Source: Parabacteroides sp. An277
GTDB lineage: Bacteria > Bacteroidota > Bacteroidia > Bacteroidales > Tannerellaceae
Assembly (NCBI RefSeq): GCF_002159645.1
Contig: NZ_NFJB01000016.1
Coordinates: 26,913-90,912, forward strand
DNA length: 64,000 nt
Direction of reading: 5' to 3'
Positions 51,850-60,190 of the stretch are shown in pieces. The notes under the pieces were generated by a model. The model saw nothing but the letters and a program-made list of their open reading frames with translations, did no database searches and was not told where the DNA came from. Within the stretch, counting starts at the first letter, position 1. Every line of letters starts with the position of its first letter. The translations under genes were made by a program, and so were the position numbers.

Positions 51850-53307
51850 TTATCGTTTGGCTTTTTTGCCACTGGAAGGACGCATCATGCGACTTGCCAT
51901 CTTCATGCACCGGAGAGCCCAGGCACGGTTGTCCTCGTCTTCATCACGTCCCCACTTGAGGTCATTTCCGCCACCTCCGCCGCCATGTGTTTCGGCAAAT
52001 GTTGTGGCATCATCGACCATTCCAAGAAACAGCATTGTCGCACAGCGCATGACTTCCGTCCCCCGTTCCGCCACGGAACACAGGAGCGTGTCATCGAACT
52101 GTTGCCGTTCGGAAGGCTTCATCTGCGCCGACATTTCCCGCCACTCATTGACCATATTCTCCAACATGGCATCCTTGAGCAGACTGTCCACTTTGGAATG
52201 TACATCACGCGAGTATTTGTATGCTTCTTCCTTCAGTTCTTCTGTCCGCTCCTGAATGGCATCCATATTTTCCTTGAGCTCGGAAAGTTGTCGGTCAGCG
52301 GTCTGTAGCTTCTCCTGTTTGTCTGCCAATTTATTCTGGATAGCGGCCAGCTCATTTTCGAGCTTTTCTTTCTCGGCAGATAAAGTCTGTGCATCACCTT
52401 TCCGGGCTTCCATATCATTTTTGAGTGCCGACAATTGGGCTTCTTTTTCGGCCTGCTCCTTTTTCAAGTTTTCCACCATTGAAGTCAAGCCCTTGACCCT
52501 GCGCTCTGCCATCCGGATGTCCGAATGGAGAGAGGAAAGGACTTGCTGATGGCGGCTGATATTCTCTTCTATTGTAGAGCATTCCTCTGACAGCATACGA
52601 CGGTATTCTTCTGTACTGCGATGCTTCTTTCCCGTTTCGGAAACACTTGAGCCTCTGGACATGCCCCATTTGCTATTGACTTCTGCATAAAAGTCCGTAT
52701 GAAGCTGTTTCATGCGCTCGCTGAATTCATATTTGTCCTTACCGGCAAATATCTCCTTGTACGCAAACTTCCCATCTTTGATTGGCAGCAAAGTACAATG
52801 CACATGTGGATTCAACTCATCCAGATGTACAATGAATGCGGCAATATTCTGTTCACCATATCTGCCGCAGACAAATGAATAGACATCCTTTGCCCAACGT
52901 TCAATCTCACTCTTCCTTTTTATGTGTCTATTGTCCGCACCTTTTTCAAAATCGACTTCCTGCTTGCCAAATGCGAGTTCCTGCATCCGTGTGCGAGAGC
53001 CCCCAAAAATGATATTTACGACTGTACGGAATCTCGGTTCTTCCAAACCTTCATTGGGATCCTTTATGCCTCGTTTATGCAACAGTTCAGCCATTCGCTC
53101 AGGAATGCTCCGGCCTTTGTCGATAGGACGGATCTTACCTCCTGATACGACTTCAAAATTCAGGTGTTCACGTGTCGGGTCATAATTACCAAGGTCAGTT
53201 GCCCTTTTCCAACCTTTCTCTGTCCAATTGCGCATATGTTCATTACTCTGAGCCATTGTTATCCCTTTGGATACATGTACGTCAAGTACCTGTTTTGCAT
53301 TTGCCAT
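51850..53307 (-). CDS. mobV: MobV-type relaxase (Pre/Mob family)
   Basis: 485 residues from ATG 53307 (MANAKQVLDVHVSKGI). The N-terminal relaxase domain has the three-histidine metal motif as HLDELNPHVHCTLLPI near residues 157-172 and the upstream NFE segment typical of MobV. A long coiled coil follows (residues ~250-390) and a Gly-rich/basic end (GGGGG, SGKKAKR). It should nick oriT and stay linked to the 5' end of the transferred strand. The upstream gap 53308-53526 is the natural place for oriT. Confidence 0.9.
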   Translation of the reverse strand: MANAKQVLDVHVSKGITMAQSNEHMRNWTEKGWKRATDLGNYDPTREHLNFEVVSGGKIRPIDKGRSIPERMAELLHKRGIKDPNEGLEEPRFRTVVNIIFGGSRTRMQELAFGKQEVDFEKGADNRHIKRKSEIERWAKDVYSFVCGRYGEQNIAAFIVHLDELNPHVHCTLLPIKDGKFAYKEIFAGKDKYEFSERMKQLHTDFYAEVNSKWGMSRGSSVSETGKKHRSTEEYRRMLSEECSTIEENISRHQQVLSSLHSDIRMAERRVKGLTSMVENLKKEQAEKEAQLSALKNDMEARKGDAQTLSAEKEKLENELAAIQNKLADKQEKLQTADRQLSELKENMDAIQERTEELKEEAYKYSRDVHSKVDSLLKDAMLENMVNEWREMSAQMKPSERQQFDDTLLCSVAERGTEVMRCATMLFLGMVDDATTFAETHGGGGGGNDLKWGRDEDEDNRAWALRCMKMASRMMRPSSGKKAKR

Positions 53308-53371
53308 ATTGTTTCCGTTTTGTTTTGTACAATCCATCATGTCCCAGCTTGCTGCTTGTTCGGACATGCCT

Positions 53372-53443
53372 CCCTGCGACGTTAGTCGGCAGGGGTATTA
53401 GGCTACCCACTCCCTCTGTTTCGTGGCATGTGGGCAAGCCCAC
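53372..53443 (-). other. Candidate origin of transfer region
   Basis: Two stem-loops lie directly upstream of the relaxase gene: CCCTGC.GAC-GTTA-GTC.GCAGGG at 53372-53394, and GTGGGC-AA-GCCCAC at 53430-53443 followed by TTGCCTCATAAAACTGG. MobV oriTs normally lie just 5' of the mob gene and consist of inverted repeats next to the nick. No known nic consensus was matched, so the exact site is undetermined. Confidence 0.5.
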
Positions 53444-53526
53444 TTGCCTCATAAAACTGGAAGGATGTCAGGACTGAGATAGGGATGGATTGTTCCTGGT
53501 TATACAATTCATTTTCGTTTCCCGGT

Positions 53527-54372
53527 TCAGTCCGACAATGTCTGGGCTTTTGCCGCAAGCGATAAAAAGGGAATACGGAACGATTTAAGGAGTTCTTTGT
53601 TCCTGTCCATATCAACACCTGCGCCGGATGTTTCGGGATTAAATACAAGCTCCGCAAGCTCTTTGGCGGTCTCGATAAACGCGCCCCATTCACCGCCGAG
53701 GTCAAGGGTGAAGAACTGCGACAGTTGTGAACTGTTATCGAATCTTGACTTACGCAACACACGCTGGAGAGCGGCATTGGCAATACACTCTAATATTGTT
53801 TCCCTTAGTTTTTCTTCCTGTCTGACGACTTCTGCCGATACCGTATCGGTGCCATTGCCGGAAGCCTGAGAATTATCTTTACCGGCAATGGCGGCTAATG
53901 CCTGGCAAAGAGCCTGACCACATGAATGACCGGCATCCTCCGATGTCTTCTTGCCGATGACCCATTCGGACAATATACTGCCGATTCGTGTGGCAAAGTC
54001 CGGCTCTTCCTGTTCAGTTCCGGCTATTGCATTTTTTCCAGACTGCACGGTCATGGTGATAATGACGCTTTTATTAAGTTTTGTGCGTTCAAGTAGCCCG
54101 AAAGATTCCAGAGCATCCAGAAAGGTTCGGACAGTGGCACGATGCCAATGCCAGAATTCCGCAAGATCGGAGATTGTCACATGACATTGGTTGGGAAGAA
54201 GTTTTCGCTCCACTTTTCTTACAAATGGAGAAACAAAACCTGCCATTGATCTGTCCAGCAAGTCCCAATACGCTTCCGTCTTCGTTTTACGGTCTCCGGC
54301 TTTCTCCTTCAGGAAATCGAACACCTTGACATCTGCCAATATAAAGGTCGTATTCTCTTGACTATTTTCCAT
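53527..54372 (-). CDS. Winged-helix-like DNA-binding protein upstream of the relaxase
   Basis: 281 residues. An N-terminal helical region contains TISDLAEFWHWHRATVRTFLDALESFGLLERTK, a typical winged helix-turn-helix. The remainder is charged and helical, with no export signal. Position between a membrane-protein gene and the oriT/relaxase pair suggests a relaxosome accessory or regulator. A replication-initiation (DnaD-like) role is an alternative. Confidence 0.65.
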   Translation of the reverse strand: MENSQENTTFILADVKVFDFLKEKAGDRKTKTEAYWDLLDRSMAGFVSPFVRKVERKLLPNQCHVTISDLAEFWHWHRATVRTFLDALESFGLLERTKLNKSVIITMTVQSGKNAIAGTEQEEPDFATRIGSILSEWVIGKKTSEDAGHSCGQALCQALAAIAGKDNSQASGNGTDTVSAEVVRQEEKLRETILECIANAALQRVLRKSRFDNSSQLSQFFTLDLGGEWGAFIETAKELAELVFNPETSGAGVDMDRNKELLKSFRIPFLSLAAKAQTLSD

Positions 54373-54373
54373 T

Positions 54374-54952
54374 TTACTTTGTTTTAATGATTATTACAGT
54401 GCGGAGTTTCTGAAATGCTGCCTTTGTCCGCTTCAAAGACACCATCGCGTGATGATTATCGTGTTTCTTTTCGGATATCGTTTCAGGATGCGTTGTCGTT
54501 CCTTCAGCCTTTTCTTCATCATCGCATTCGGCTGTGACCGGAGCAGAGGGATAGAACAGGGCTGCCAAAAGAATATAGTACGCAGTTACGGTAGTAGTGT
54601 ACAGATACGGTTCAAAGCAGCTGACCAATGTTATAGCACTGATGCCGGCAAACAGACCCATGGAATCATGCAAACGGCTCAGACACCTGTCCGCCAGCTT
54701 GAACGAGAACATAGCGGCACAGATAACGGTTGATACCAGGATGCCGAATTCACCAGCATGTCCACTTGCATAGACATAGTGGAAAAGCAGTAGCAGGAAC
54801 AGAATCACCCGTGTATAAAGTTTGCGGGCTCTGATGTTTTGTTTCATGGAAGCGTGAAACTTTGCCATAAACCGGTATGGCTTTTTGTACAATATCAATG
54901 ACAGTACAAGAGGGGTCACGCAAAAGATGAGTTGCAATATTTTCAGTAACAT
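54374..54952 (-). CDS. Multi-pass membrane protein
   Basis: 192 residues with about four hydrophobic helices (ILQLIFCVTPLVLSLILY, VILFLLLLFHYVYA, ILVSTVICAAMFSF, TVTAYYILLAALFY) and a cytoplasmic-looking charged tail. It overlaps the upstream gene by 10 bp and ends 1 bp before the winged-helix gene. Unknown function. Confidence 0.7.
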   Translation of the reverse strand: MLLKILQLIFCVTPLVLSLILYKKPYRFMAKFHASMKQNIRARKLYTRVILFLLLLFHYVYASGHAGEFGILVSTVICAAMFSFKLADRCLSRLHDSMGLFAGISAITLVSCFEPYLYTTTVTAYYILLAALFYPSAPVTAECDDEEKAEGTTTHPETISEKKHDNHHAMVSLKRTKAAFQKLRTVIIIKTK

Positions 54953-55371
54953 AAGTAATATGGTTTTTCGGGTACGTGTATAGGTGTTGCTCTGAGTTCC
55001 AAGTGGACAATATCATAAGTTGCCAAGCGGATAATGGTTTCGGCATCCACGGCCGTGAGGTTCATTGCAGCTTTTTTGATTCGCTGCTTGAATGACCGGT
55101 CCTGTTTGCGATAGATAGCCAAAGCTTTGTTCAGTTCATGTTCAGGGATGGCCCATGTGGTACCTTCGAGGTGTGTTCCGTTTGTCTTGAACGCCCGCAG
55201 GACCAAAGTTCGGGAGACAAGGTAGTCCGTCCTGTCACTTCTTGAGATGATATGTTCTTTATAGAGGTTGTCGTCTGCGACCTCTATCCATGTTCGGTGG
55301 GCATTGATCCAATAGACCATCTGCCTGTATAATGTATTTCTCAGGATGTTGTTGTTTTTATAAAAAGTCAA
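54943..55371 (-). CDS. Basic hypothetical protein
   Basis: 142 residues, positively charged (YRKQDRSFKQRIKKAAMN), with RMVYWINAHRTWIEV-like start. It overlaps both neighbours by 10-14 bp. May bind DNA; family not recognised. Confidence 0.6.
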   Translation of the reverse strand: MTFYKNNNILRNTLYRQMVYWINAHRTWIEVADDNLYKEHIISRSDRTDYLVSRTLVLRAFKTNGTHLEGTTWAIPEHELNKALAIYRKQDRSFKQRIKKAAMNLTAVDAETIIRLATYDIVHLELRATPIHVPEKPYYLCY

Positions 55372-55810
55372 TAAGTATGTCCTCCTTGTTCTTCTGGTAT
55401 TTCAGCTTTCCGCTTTTAGAATGGAGTTGCAAGTCAAGGCAGAGATCCCCGTACATTTGTTCAAGTGAATCATATATGGTTACAAGGACGGTATGGACCT
55501 TGCCATCGGAATCAGTCTTTGCGTTCACCTTGAACATTTGGCCGAAAGATGGATTGGAGTAAGCGCATGTACTATGGCCGAACGGTTCGTCTTGCATAGG
55601 AATGTGATGATAAAGCACAATCAGTTCCATATCATCCTCCAGCATATCCATCACTTCTTCCAGGTCATAAGGATCATGCAATGGAAAAGTCAGCAGGACA
55701 TAGTCCCCGTAAAACTGCGGCTCCTCCATAGTGGTTACATCGAGCAGCTGTGGCAACTGAAGGGGGACAAACGTCATAAAGTCTTTCAGAAAGTGTCGTA
55801 GCATATTCAT
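55358..55810 (-). CDS. Acidic hypothetical protein
   Basis: 150 residues with a central acidic region (DPYDLEEVMDMLEDDMEL) and a beta-rich second half (HTVLVTIYDSLEQMYGD). Second gene of the 56.9-50.4 kb leftward unit. Unknown. Confidence 0.6.
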   Translation of the reverse strand: MNMLRHFLKDFMTFVPLQLPQLLDVTTMEEPQFYGDYVLLTFPLHDPYDLEEVMDMLEDDMELIVLYHHIPMQDEPFGHSTCAYSNPSFGQMFKVNAKTDSDGKVHTVLVTIYDSLEQMYGDLCLDLQLHSKSGKLKYQKNKEDILIDFL

Positions 55811-55822
55811 TTGATTTTATGT

Positions 55823-56863
55823 TTATAGCGTGTGAATGTAAATCTCCATAAGCATTCCGGGTAATTCATCCAGGCGGTTGTCTCCCGAGTTCAAGATTCG
55901 GCACAAAGTCTCAAATATGGCCGGAGTCTGTACGGCAAACCGTTCAAGCTGTTCCTGGTCTTTGGAAGAAAGCATCGACAGGTGGAAACTGTCCATAGAA
56001 ACGTATGGGCGCATAAGCATCCAGATATATGCGTAGGCTTGTGCTTTTGTTTGGACCTTTTGATTATGAATGTCATTGATGCAGGTTCCGGTATTAAGTA
56101 TCAGTCTGCGATTGGTTCGCATGGCCAGGTAAACGAGGGCATCCTGGTGAGGTATCTCTTTACGTTCGGCGGCAAACAAAATCTGCAAACAGCATCTTTC
56201 CGTATCACGCGTTATATCGGAAATGTCTTCATCACCAATGCTGCACAGATATGGCAAGAACGCCCGAAAAATAGCATCCTCTTTTCCGATGAACTCTGTC
56301 ATGTCATCTGTCCCGTGTATGCCATTTCGGAGAGTGTTGGCCAGCAAAGTACGATAATCCGAAATGATTTGCTTCCTGTCTCCCTTATGGATTGGGCGTT
56401 TATCTAATGACTCAAAGAATGGACGGATCTTTTCCACGGTCCGGATTAATCCATTGTCTTTGTCATTAGATGAAAGTTTTCTTTTCAATAGGAATAACTC
56501 CTGATAGGAACGTGGCCTTGACAAAGCCAGACGCGAGAACTCCAGGCGTAGGGAATCATGTATGCCTTCGCATGTCTTACGAAGGTCTTGACCATGGATC
56601 CCAACCGTGTCCTGCCGGACATGGTTAAAAACGGAATCTCTTATGGCTTGCCATTGGCAAAGGTTTTCTGACAGCTCTTCAAATGAAACAGATTTCATCT
56701 TCCTTACTTCGAGCAGATAATTTCTGTATGTACCGGCAGGATCGCTTTCGGACTGTTCAGTCAATCCGCCATTACATGATGTGAACATGCATACCGTGAT
56801 TGAAGCGGCAGCTATCATGTGTAAAAAACTTGATGCTTTAAGGTTCGTTTTTTGAATTTTCAT
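55823..56863 (-). CDS. Lipoprotein heading the relaxase operon
   Basis: 346 residues. The signal peptide ends at the lipobox VCMFTSC; the mature region is all-helical without a known domain. It heads a leftward series (lipoprotein, two small proteins, membrane protein, winged-helix protein, relaxase, OmpA-like) with small gaps. Its start codon lies in ATATAGTATGAAAA, the same 14 bp as at the DUF4099 start at 25.3 kb. Confidence 0.7.
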   Translation of the reverse strand: MKIQKTNLKASSFLHMIAAASITVCMFTSCNGGLTEQSESDPAGTYRNYLLEVRKMKSVSFEELSENLCQWQAIRDSVFNHVRQDTVGIHGQDLRKTCEGIHDSLRLEFSRLALSRPRSYQELFLLKRKLSSNDKDNGLIRTVEKIRPFFESLDKRPIHKGDRKQIISDYRTLLANTLRNGIHGTDDMTEFIGKEDAIFRAFLPYLCSIGDEDISDITRDTERCCLQILFAAERKEIPHQDALVYLAMRTNRRLILNTGTCINDIHNQKVQTKAQAYAYIWMLMRPYVSMDSFHLSMLSSKDQEQLERFAVQTPAIFETLCRILNSGDNRLDELPGMLMEIYIHTL

Positions 56864-56897
56864 ACTATATGTTTTCGTACTATTTCACGCAAAACTA
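56860..56897 (-). promoter_or_regulatory. Promoter and operator of the relaxase operon
   Basis: On the minus strand TAGTTTTG (56890-56897) is an exact -7 box. TCGTACTAT (56875-56883) and TCATACTATA (56860-56869) lie at the start point and start codon. Related half-sites TCGTACT and TAGTATGA lie at 56954-56971. The same motifs control 25.15-25.29 kb. Confidence 0.6.
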
Positions 56898-57063
56898 TAT
56901 ATAATTTTCTATACTTAACACCATTGGAACTGTATTTTGTGCATTTTTCAATATCGTACTTAATAGTATGATTATCAATGAAAACAAGTGAAAGGAAAAA
57001 GGACGAAAAAATAAATAGTTCGATTTTTATAATGGTTTGATTTGGCCACTCAAATAAAACTTG

Positions 57064-57071
57064 TATATTTG
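57064..57071 (+). promoter_or_regulatory. -7 promoter box of the resolvase-like gene
   Basis: TATATTTG, exact match to the Bacteroides -7 consensus, 30 bp before the ATG at 57102. Confidence 0.6.
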
Positions 57072-57101
57072 CACTTGTTATCATTTGTATTGGATATTGA
57101 C

Positions 57102-57716
57102 ATGGCAAAAGTTGGTTATATATTTAAGGCAAATTCGTATGATGAATATGATGCGGACAAGGAATGGATGTGCCAGTACGGTTGTGTACAAGTGATAGAG
57201 GAATCAGTCCAGCACGAGACGCTCAGACCTCGCTGGAAACAGCTCATGACAAATCTTGAGAGAGGGGACGAACTGGTTGTCTCGAAATTCAGTAACGCCG
57301 TGCGCGGTTTGAGGGAGTTGGCCGCATTGATAGAGTTATGCCGGATCAAAGTGGTCCGCATTATTTCCATCCATGACAAGATTGACTCCCGTGGTGAATT
57401 GTTTCCGGACACGACGGCGGCGGAGGTGCTGACCATGTTCGGATCTCTTCCGGAAGAAGTGGCTGTATTACGCAAGTCATCTGACCGGGTGATACGCCTG
57501 CAACAGAGTATCAGTGTACCGGTGAAGACGAGCAAAATGTTGAGCAAGACCGAGCGGGATAAAATAGCTGTGGACATGTACAACAACGGGTATTCAGTCA
57601 ATGAAATCATGGCGCATTGCAATGTCAAGAGCAAAAGTACTGTGTACCAAATTTTAGGCAAGTACAATGTGGCACTCAGCAGGAAACCTGGCCGCGTACC
57701 TGGAAATCGGAAATAG
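57102..57716 (+). CDS. Degenerate serine-resolvase-like protein
   Basis: 204 residues from ATG 57102, placed after a good promoter. The fold follows resolvase N-terminal domains (GYIFKANSYDEYD, LERGDELVVSKFSNAVRGLRELAALIELC) and ends with a helix-turn-helix (NGYSVNEIMAHCNVKSKSTVYQIL). The RVS catalytic motif reads FKANS, and DRLGRS reads SNAVRG, so the nucleophile's context and one active-site Arg are changed. It may be an inactive recombinase turned regulator, or a highly divergent active one. Confidence 0.75.
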   Translation: MAKVGYIFKANSYDEYDADKEWMCQYGCVQVIEESVQHETLRPRWKQLMTNLERGDELVVSKFSNAVRGLRELAALIELCRIKVVRIISIHDKIDSRGELFPDTTAAEVLTMFGSLPEEVAVLRKSSDRVIRLQQSISVPVKTSKMLSKTERDKIAVDMYNNGYSVNEIMAHCNVKSKSTVYQILGKYNVALSRKPGRVPGNRK

Positions 57717-57830
57717 GAAGTCAAGGCAACCGATACCATATTAGTGACGGATTTGCCTGTCAGTTTAAGTATATTTAGGGAAGCCTCTGACCCTTATTGG
57801 AAATTTGTAACGCTAAATATAAAAAAGGAT

Positions 57831-57935
57831 ATGGGAGAAATTATAGTCGTAGTATTGGTACTTTATGTCTTTTGCAAAATCGTGAAGGGCATATTCGGCG
57901 GATTCAGCAAAAGCAGCTTCCGTCATGATAAATAA
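57831..57935 (+). CDS. Very short membrane peptide
   Basis: 34 residues: one helix (MGEIIVVVLVLYVFCKIVKGIFGG) and a basic tail. Weak start context, no known family. Confidence 0.3.
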   Translation: MGEIIVVVLVLYVFCKIVKGIFGGFSKSSFRHDK

Positions 57936-58036
57936 TCATTGCAGCCAACTGTTCACGCATGGGAACAGTAAAAAAGTATGAAAACTGGATATGGTCCTAA
58001 AAATAATGGACTATTTCGTGATGGATAAATTATGTT

Positions 58037-58543
58037 ATGGATAAATTTATACTACTTCTTTTTCCCATCATTTTCATGATACATGAATTTGAAGAAATAA
58101 TCATGATTGAGAAATGGATGAATAAGAACCGTTCCGATTTTGATAGGCGATTTCCAAGGATAGCACAACGTATGAATAAATTTATGGATATTGACACACG
58201 GAATTTTTCTATCATTGTTGCAGAAGAGTTTTTTATTGTGTCGATACTGACCATAACAAGTGTGTTGACCAATAATATTATTTATTGGTACTGTATTTTG
58301 ACTGCATTTAGCATTCATCTTATCATACATTTTCTTCAATTTGTAATTTGGAAAAAATACATACCGGCAATTATAACGACCATTCTGTGTATCCCTTATT
58401 GCATATTTGCAATTGAAAAAGCCAGTTATATTTTAACATTTAAGGAATTATTCATCTATGCTGTTGTAGGCATTATAATCGGTGCTGTAAATCTTTTGGT
58501 TATGCATAGATTTGCATTCAATTGGTATAAAAAAGGACAATAA
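58037..58543 (+). CDS. HXXEE-domain membrane protein
   Basis: 168 residues. The diagnostic IHEFEE motif is near residue 15, preceded by a hydrophobic helix. Three or four more transmembrane helices follow. HXXEE proteins are small membrane proteins of unknown function with conserved His and Glu residues. AT-rich compared with neighbours, so possibly recently acquired. Confidence 0.8.
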   Translation: MDKFILLLFPIIFMIHEFEEIIMIEKWMNKNRSDFDRRFPRIAQRMNKFMDIDTRNFSIIVAEEFFIVSILTITSVLTNNIIYWYCILTAFSIHLIIHFLQFVIWKKYIPAIITTILCIPYCIFAIEKASYILTFKELFIYAVVGIIIGAVNLLVMHRFAFNWYKKGQ

Positions 58544-58602
58544 TCAAGCAAGTAAATAATTATTCTGAGGTGTCATAATGCTAAAATGGGGGCAAATAGA
58601 AT

Positions 58603-58624
58603 GAGAGCAAAGTAATTTGCTCTC
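58603..58624. terminator. Hairpin between convergent genes
   Basis: GAGAGCAAA-GTAA-TTTGCTCTC, perfect nine-pair stem between the HXXEE gene and the LPD11-like gene. Confidence 0.55.
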
Positions 58625-58654
58625 AAATGATAACAATAAGTAAAATATCGCAAA

Positions 58655-58945
58655 TTACTCAACCATCACCATCATTTCCTTTTTGTATTCCAAAATCTTG
58701 TCCATTGTCAGCCACTGCGGCTTTTCTCCTTCCTTGAAGCTGTCGTGCAACTTTATCATTAAATCGATTTGCCGTTCTTCATCACCTGCCCACAGGCGTT
58801 TGGGGTCTCTGCCTCCGTAATCCAAATAATACTCACAATCTGACTGCATCCTGGCTAACAGCATATATCTGAACCGTGCGTCTCGTTGCAATATATCATC
58901 AGCCGTTGTCCTTCCTGCTGTGCTTGGCTTGTTATTCGTGTTCAT
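58655..58945 (-). CDS. LPD11-like small protein
   Basis: About 96 residues from ATG 58945; a longer reading would need TTG. The pattern RYMLLARMQSDCEYYLDYGGR with LWAGDEERQIDLMIKLHDSF matches the LPD11 domain seen free or inside polyvalent proteins of mobile elements. Function unknown. Confidence 0.7.
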   Translation of the reverse strand: MNTNNKPSTAGRTTADDILQRDARFRYMLLARMQSDCEYYLDYGGRDPKRLWAGDEERQIDLMIKLHDSFKEGEKPQWLTMDKILEYKKEMMVMVE

Positions 58946-58973
58946 ACTCAATTTACATTAACTTGTTATACAA

Positions 58974-59288
58974 TCAGTCCGTTACGTCATAATAATAGCT
59001 TAACTCTTCGTCCTTCAGATTCTCAACCGCATACTGGTCTGCCTGTCTCCAGAGTGCATCATACAACGCCGCCACATTCGGTTTCGTTTTATAGTGCTGC
59101 CATATCTTGTGATTCAATACCAACACCAATTCCGTAAGGTACTTGCAGTTGCCTTTCCACTCTTCAAAGGCCCGGTTGAAAGTGTCCTGAATAGCCGATA
59201 ACCCGAAAATGTCGGCCGCTGAAAAATCTTCCCAAAAAGTAGTCTGTACGTTATACCCGTTCTCTGCCATAAATGCTCTGAATGTCAT
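58974..59288 (-). CDS. Hypothetical protein upstream of the LPD11-like gene
   Basis: 104 residues, helical, with conserved-looking NCKYLTELVLVLNHKIWQHY. It lies 28 bp before the LPD11-like gene and shares its leader (copy 10). Commonly co-located with such genes in Bacteroidetes plasmids; function unknown. Confidence 0.6.
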   Translation of the reverse strand: MTFRAFMAENGYNVQTTFWEDFSAADIFGLSAIQDTFNRAFEEWKGNCKYLTELVLVLNHKIWQHYKTKPNVAALYDALWRQADQYAVENLKDEELSYYYDVTD

Positions 59289-59480
59289 ATCATTAAAATT
59301 TTTAGTTGTTTTTTATTTCCCTCTGATACATCCTGTATCGGAAGGTTGATTATTTTTCTGCCCACAAGATTGGCGGTCTGTCAGGCAAGGAGGATGCGAA
59401 AAATACTCTTTCCGACATGTCGGAAAGGAAGATTTTTCAGCAGCAAGCATAAGCGTTCCTTGACAGGACAAACAACCGGC
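59289..59480 (-). promoter_or_regulatory. Structured leader, copy 10
   Basis: The clearest example of the core hairpin (59398-59438): outer arms GAAAAAT/ATTTTTC, internal loop CTTC/AGT, inner arms CTTTCCGA/TCGGAAAG, loop CATG. A GATAC..GTATC hairpin and AGAGGGAAATAAAAAAC precede the start. Confidence 0.75.
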
Positions 59481-59606
59481 AATCAAACTTTGCAGAATAA
59501 ATAACCGGGCTTTCGAAATAGGCGTGTAGGGAATTTCAGGCATTGCAATAAAAGGGGAAAACGTGAAATACAAAAGGCTATATTACGGAAGGCTTCGAGC
59601 AAAACA

Positions 59607-59628
59607 AAAGCGGCCCGAAAGCCGCTTT
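59607..59628 (-). terminator. Terminator of the second ssb gene
   Basis: AAAGCGGC-loop-GCCGCTTT followed leftward by TTTTGTTTTG, 17 bp past the stop. Confidence 0.75.
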
Positions 59629-59644
59629 GTCAGGAAAACAGGGA

Positions 59645-60028
59645 TTACTTCTTGCCCTTTTTCGCTTCTTTTGCCGGTTTCGAAGGAACTTCTTCCTCCT
59701 TCTCGACAGCCGGATAGAATTTGACTGCAACCGTCACGATGCGGTTGTGCTGCACTCCATCTTTGTCAGTCCATTCTTCAGGCTTGAAGTAGCCTTCCAC
59801 GGTCAGCAGCGTACCTTTGGTAAGCTGGTCAAACGACCCGGAATTTTCATTCTTGCGCCACGCTTCAATGTTCATGAAAGCGGATATGCGCTTGGTTTCT
59901 TCGCCGATCTTCTCCTGGCGGGCAACAGCCAGAGGGAAACGTGCAACACTTGTGTTGGTGAATTGATAAACCTCGGCGTCTTTTGCGACATAACCGGTTA
60001 CTGCGAAATTGTTCTCGTACTTTTTCAT
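59645..60028 (-). CDS. ssb: Second single-stranded DNA-binding protein
   Basis: 127 residues. Full OB fold (FAVTGYVAKDAEVYQF, RFPLAVARQ, FMNIEAWRKNE, GTLLTVEGYFKPEEW). Instead of the usual acidic DDIPF-like tip it ends in a basic tail (KEAKKGKK), so it likely cannot recruit the normal SSB partners. It may act purely as a protective coat or bind the transferred strand. Own leader (copy 11). Confidence 0.9.
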   Translation of the reverse strand: MKKYENNFAVTGYVAKDAEVYQFTNTSVARFPLAVARQEKIGEETKRISAFMNIEAWRKNENSGSFDQLTKGTLLTVEGYFKPEEWTDKDGVQHNRIVTVAVKFYPAVEKEEEVPSKPAKEAKKGKK

Positions 60029-60190
60029 TTCGATTGCTTTTTGAAGTTAATAAATCAGTTTTACGGTGCATAAAAAGTAGGTGCAGTAAAGGGATGCACC
60101 AAGGATAACGTATAAATACTCTTTATTTTGGGGTTCTCCCAAACCGGAGGCTTGATAAAGGAAGATTTGTACTGTTACGCCATTGGTCAA
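60029..60190 (-). promoter_or_regulatory. Structured leader, copy 11 (second ssb)
   Basis: The core hairpin at 60110-60172 has outer arms GTATAAAT/ATTTGTAC, internal loop CTTC/AGT and inner arms CTTTAT/ATAAAG enclosing an extra hairpin TTGGGG..CTCCCAA. This copy lacks the GAGGGAAA element near the start. Confidence 0.6.
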
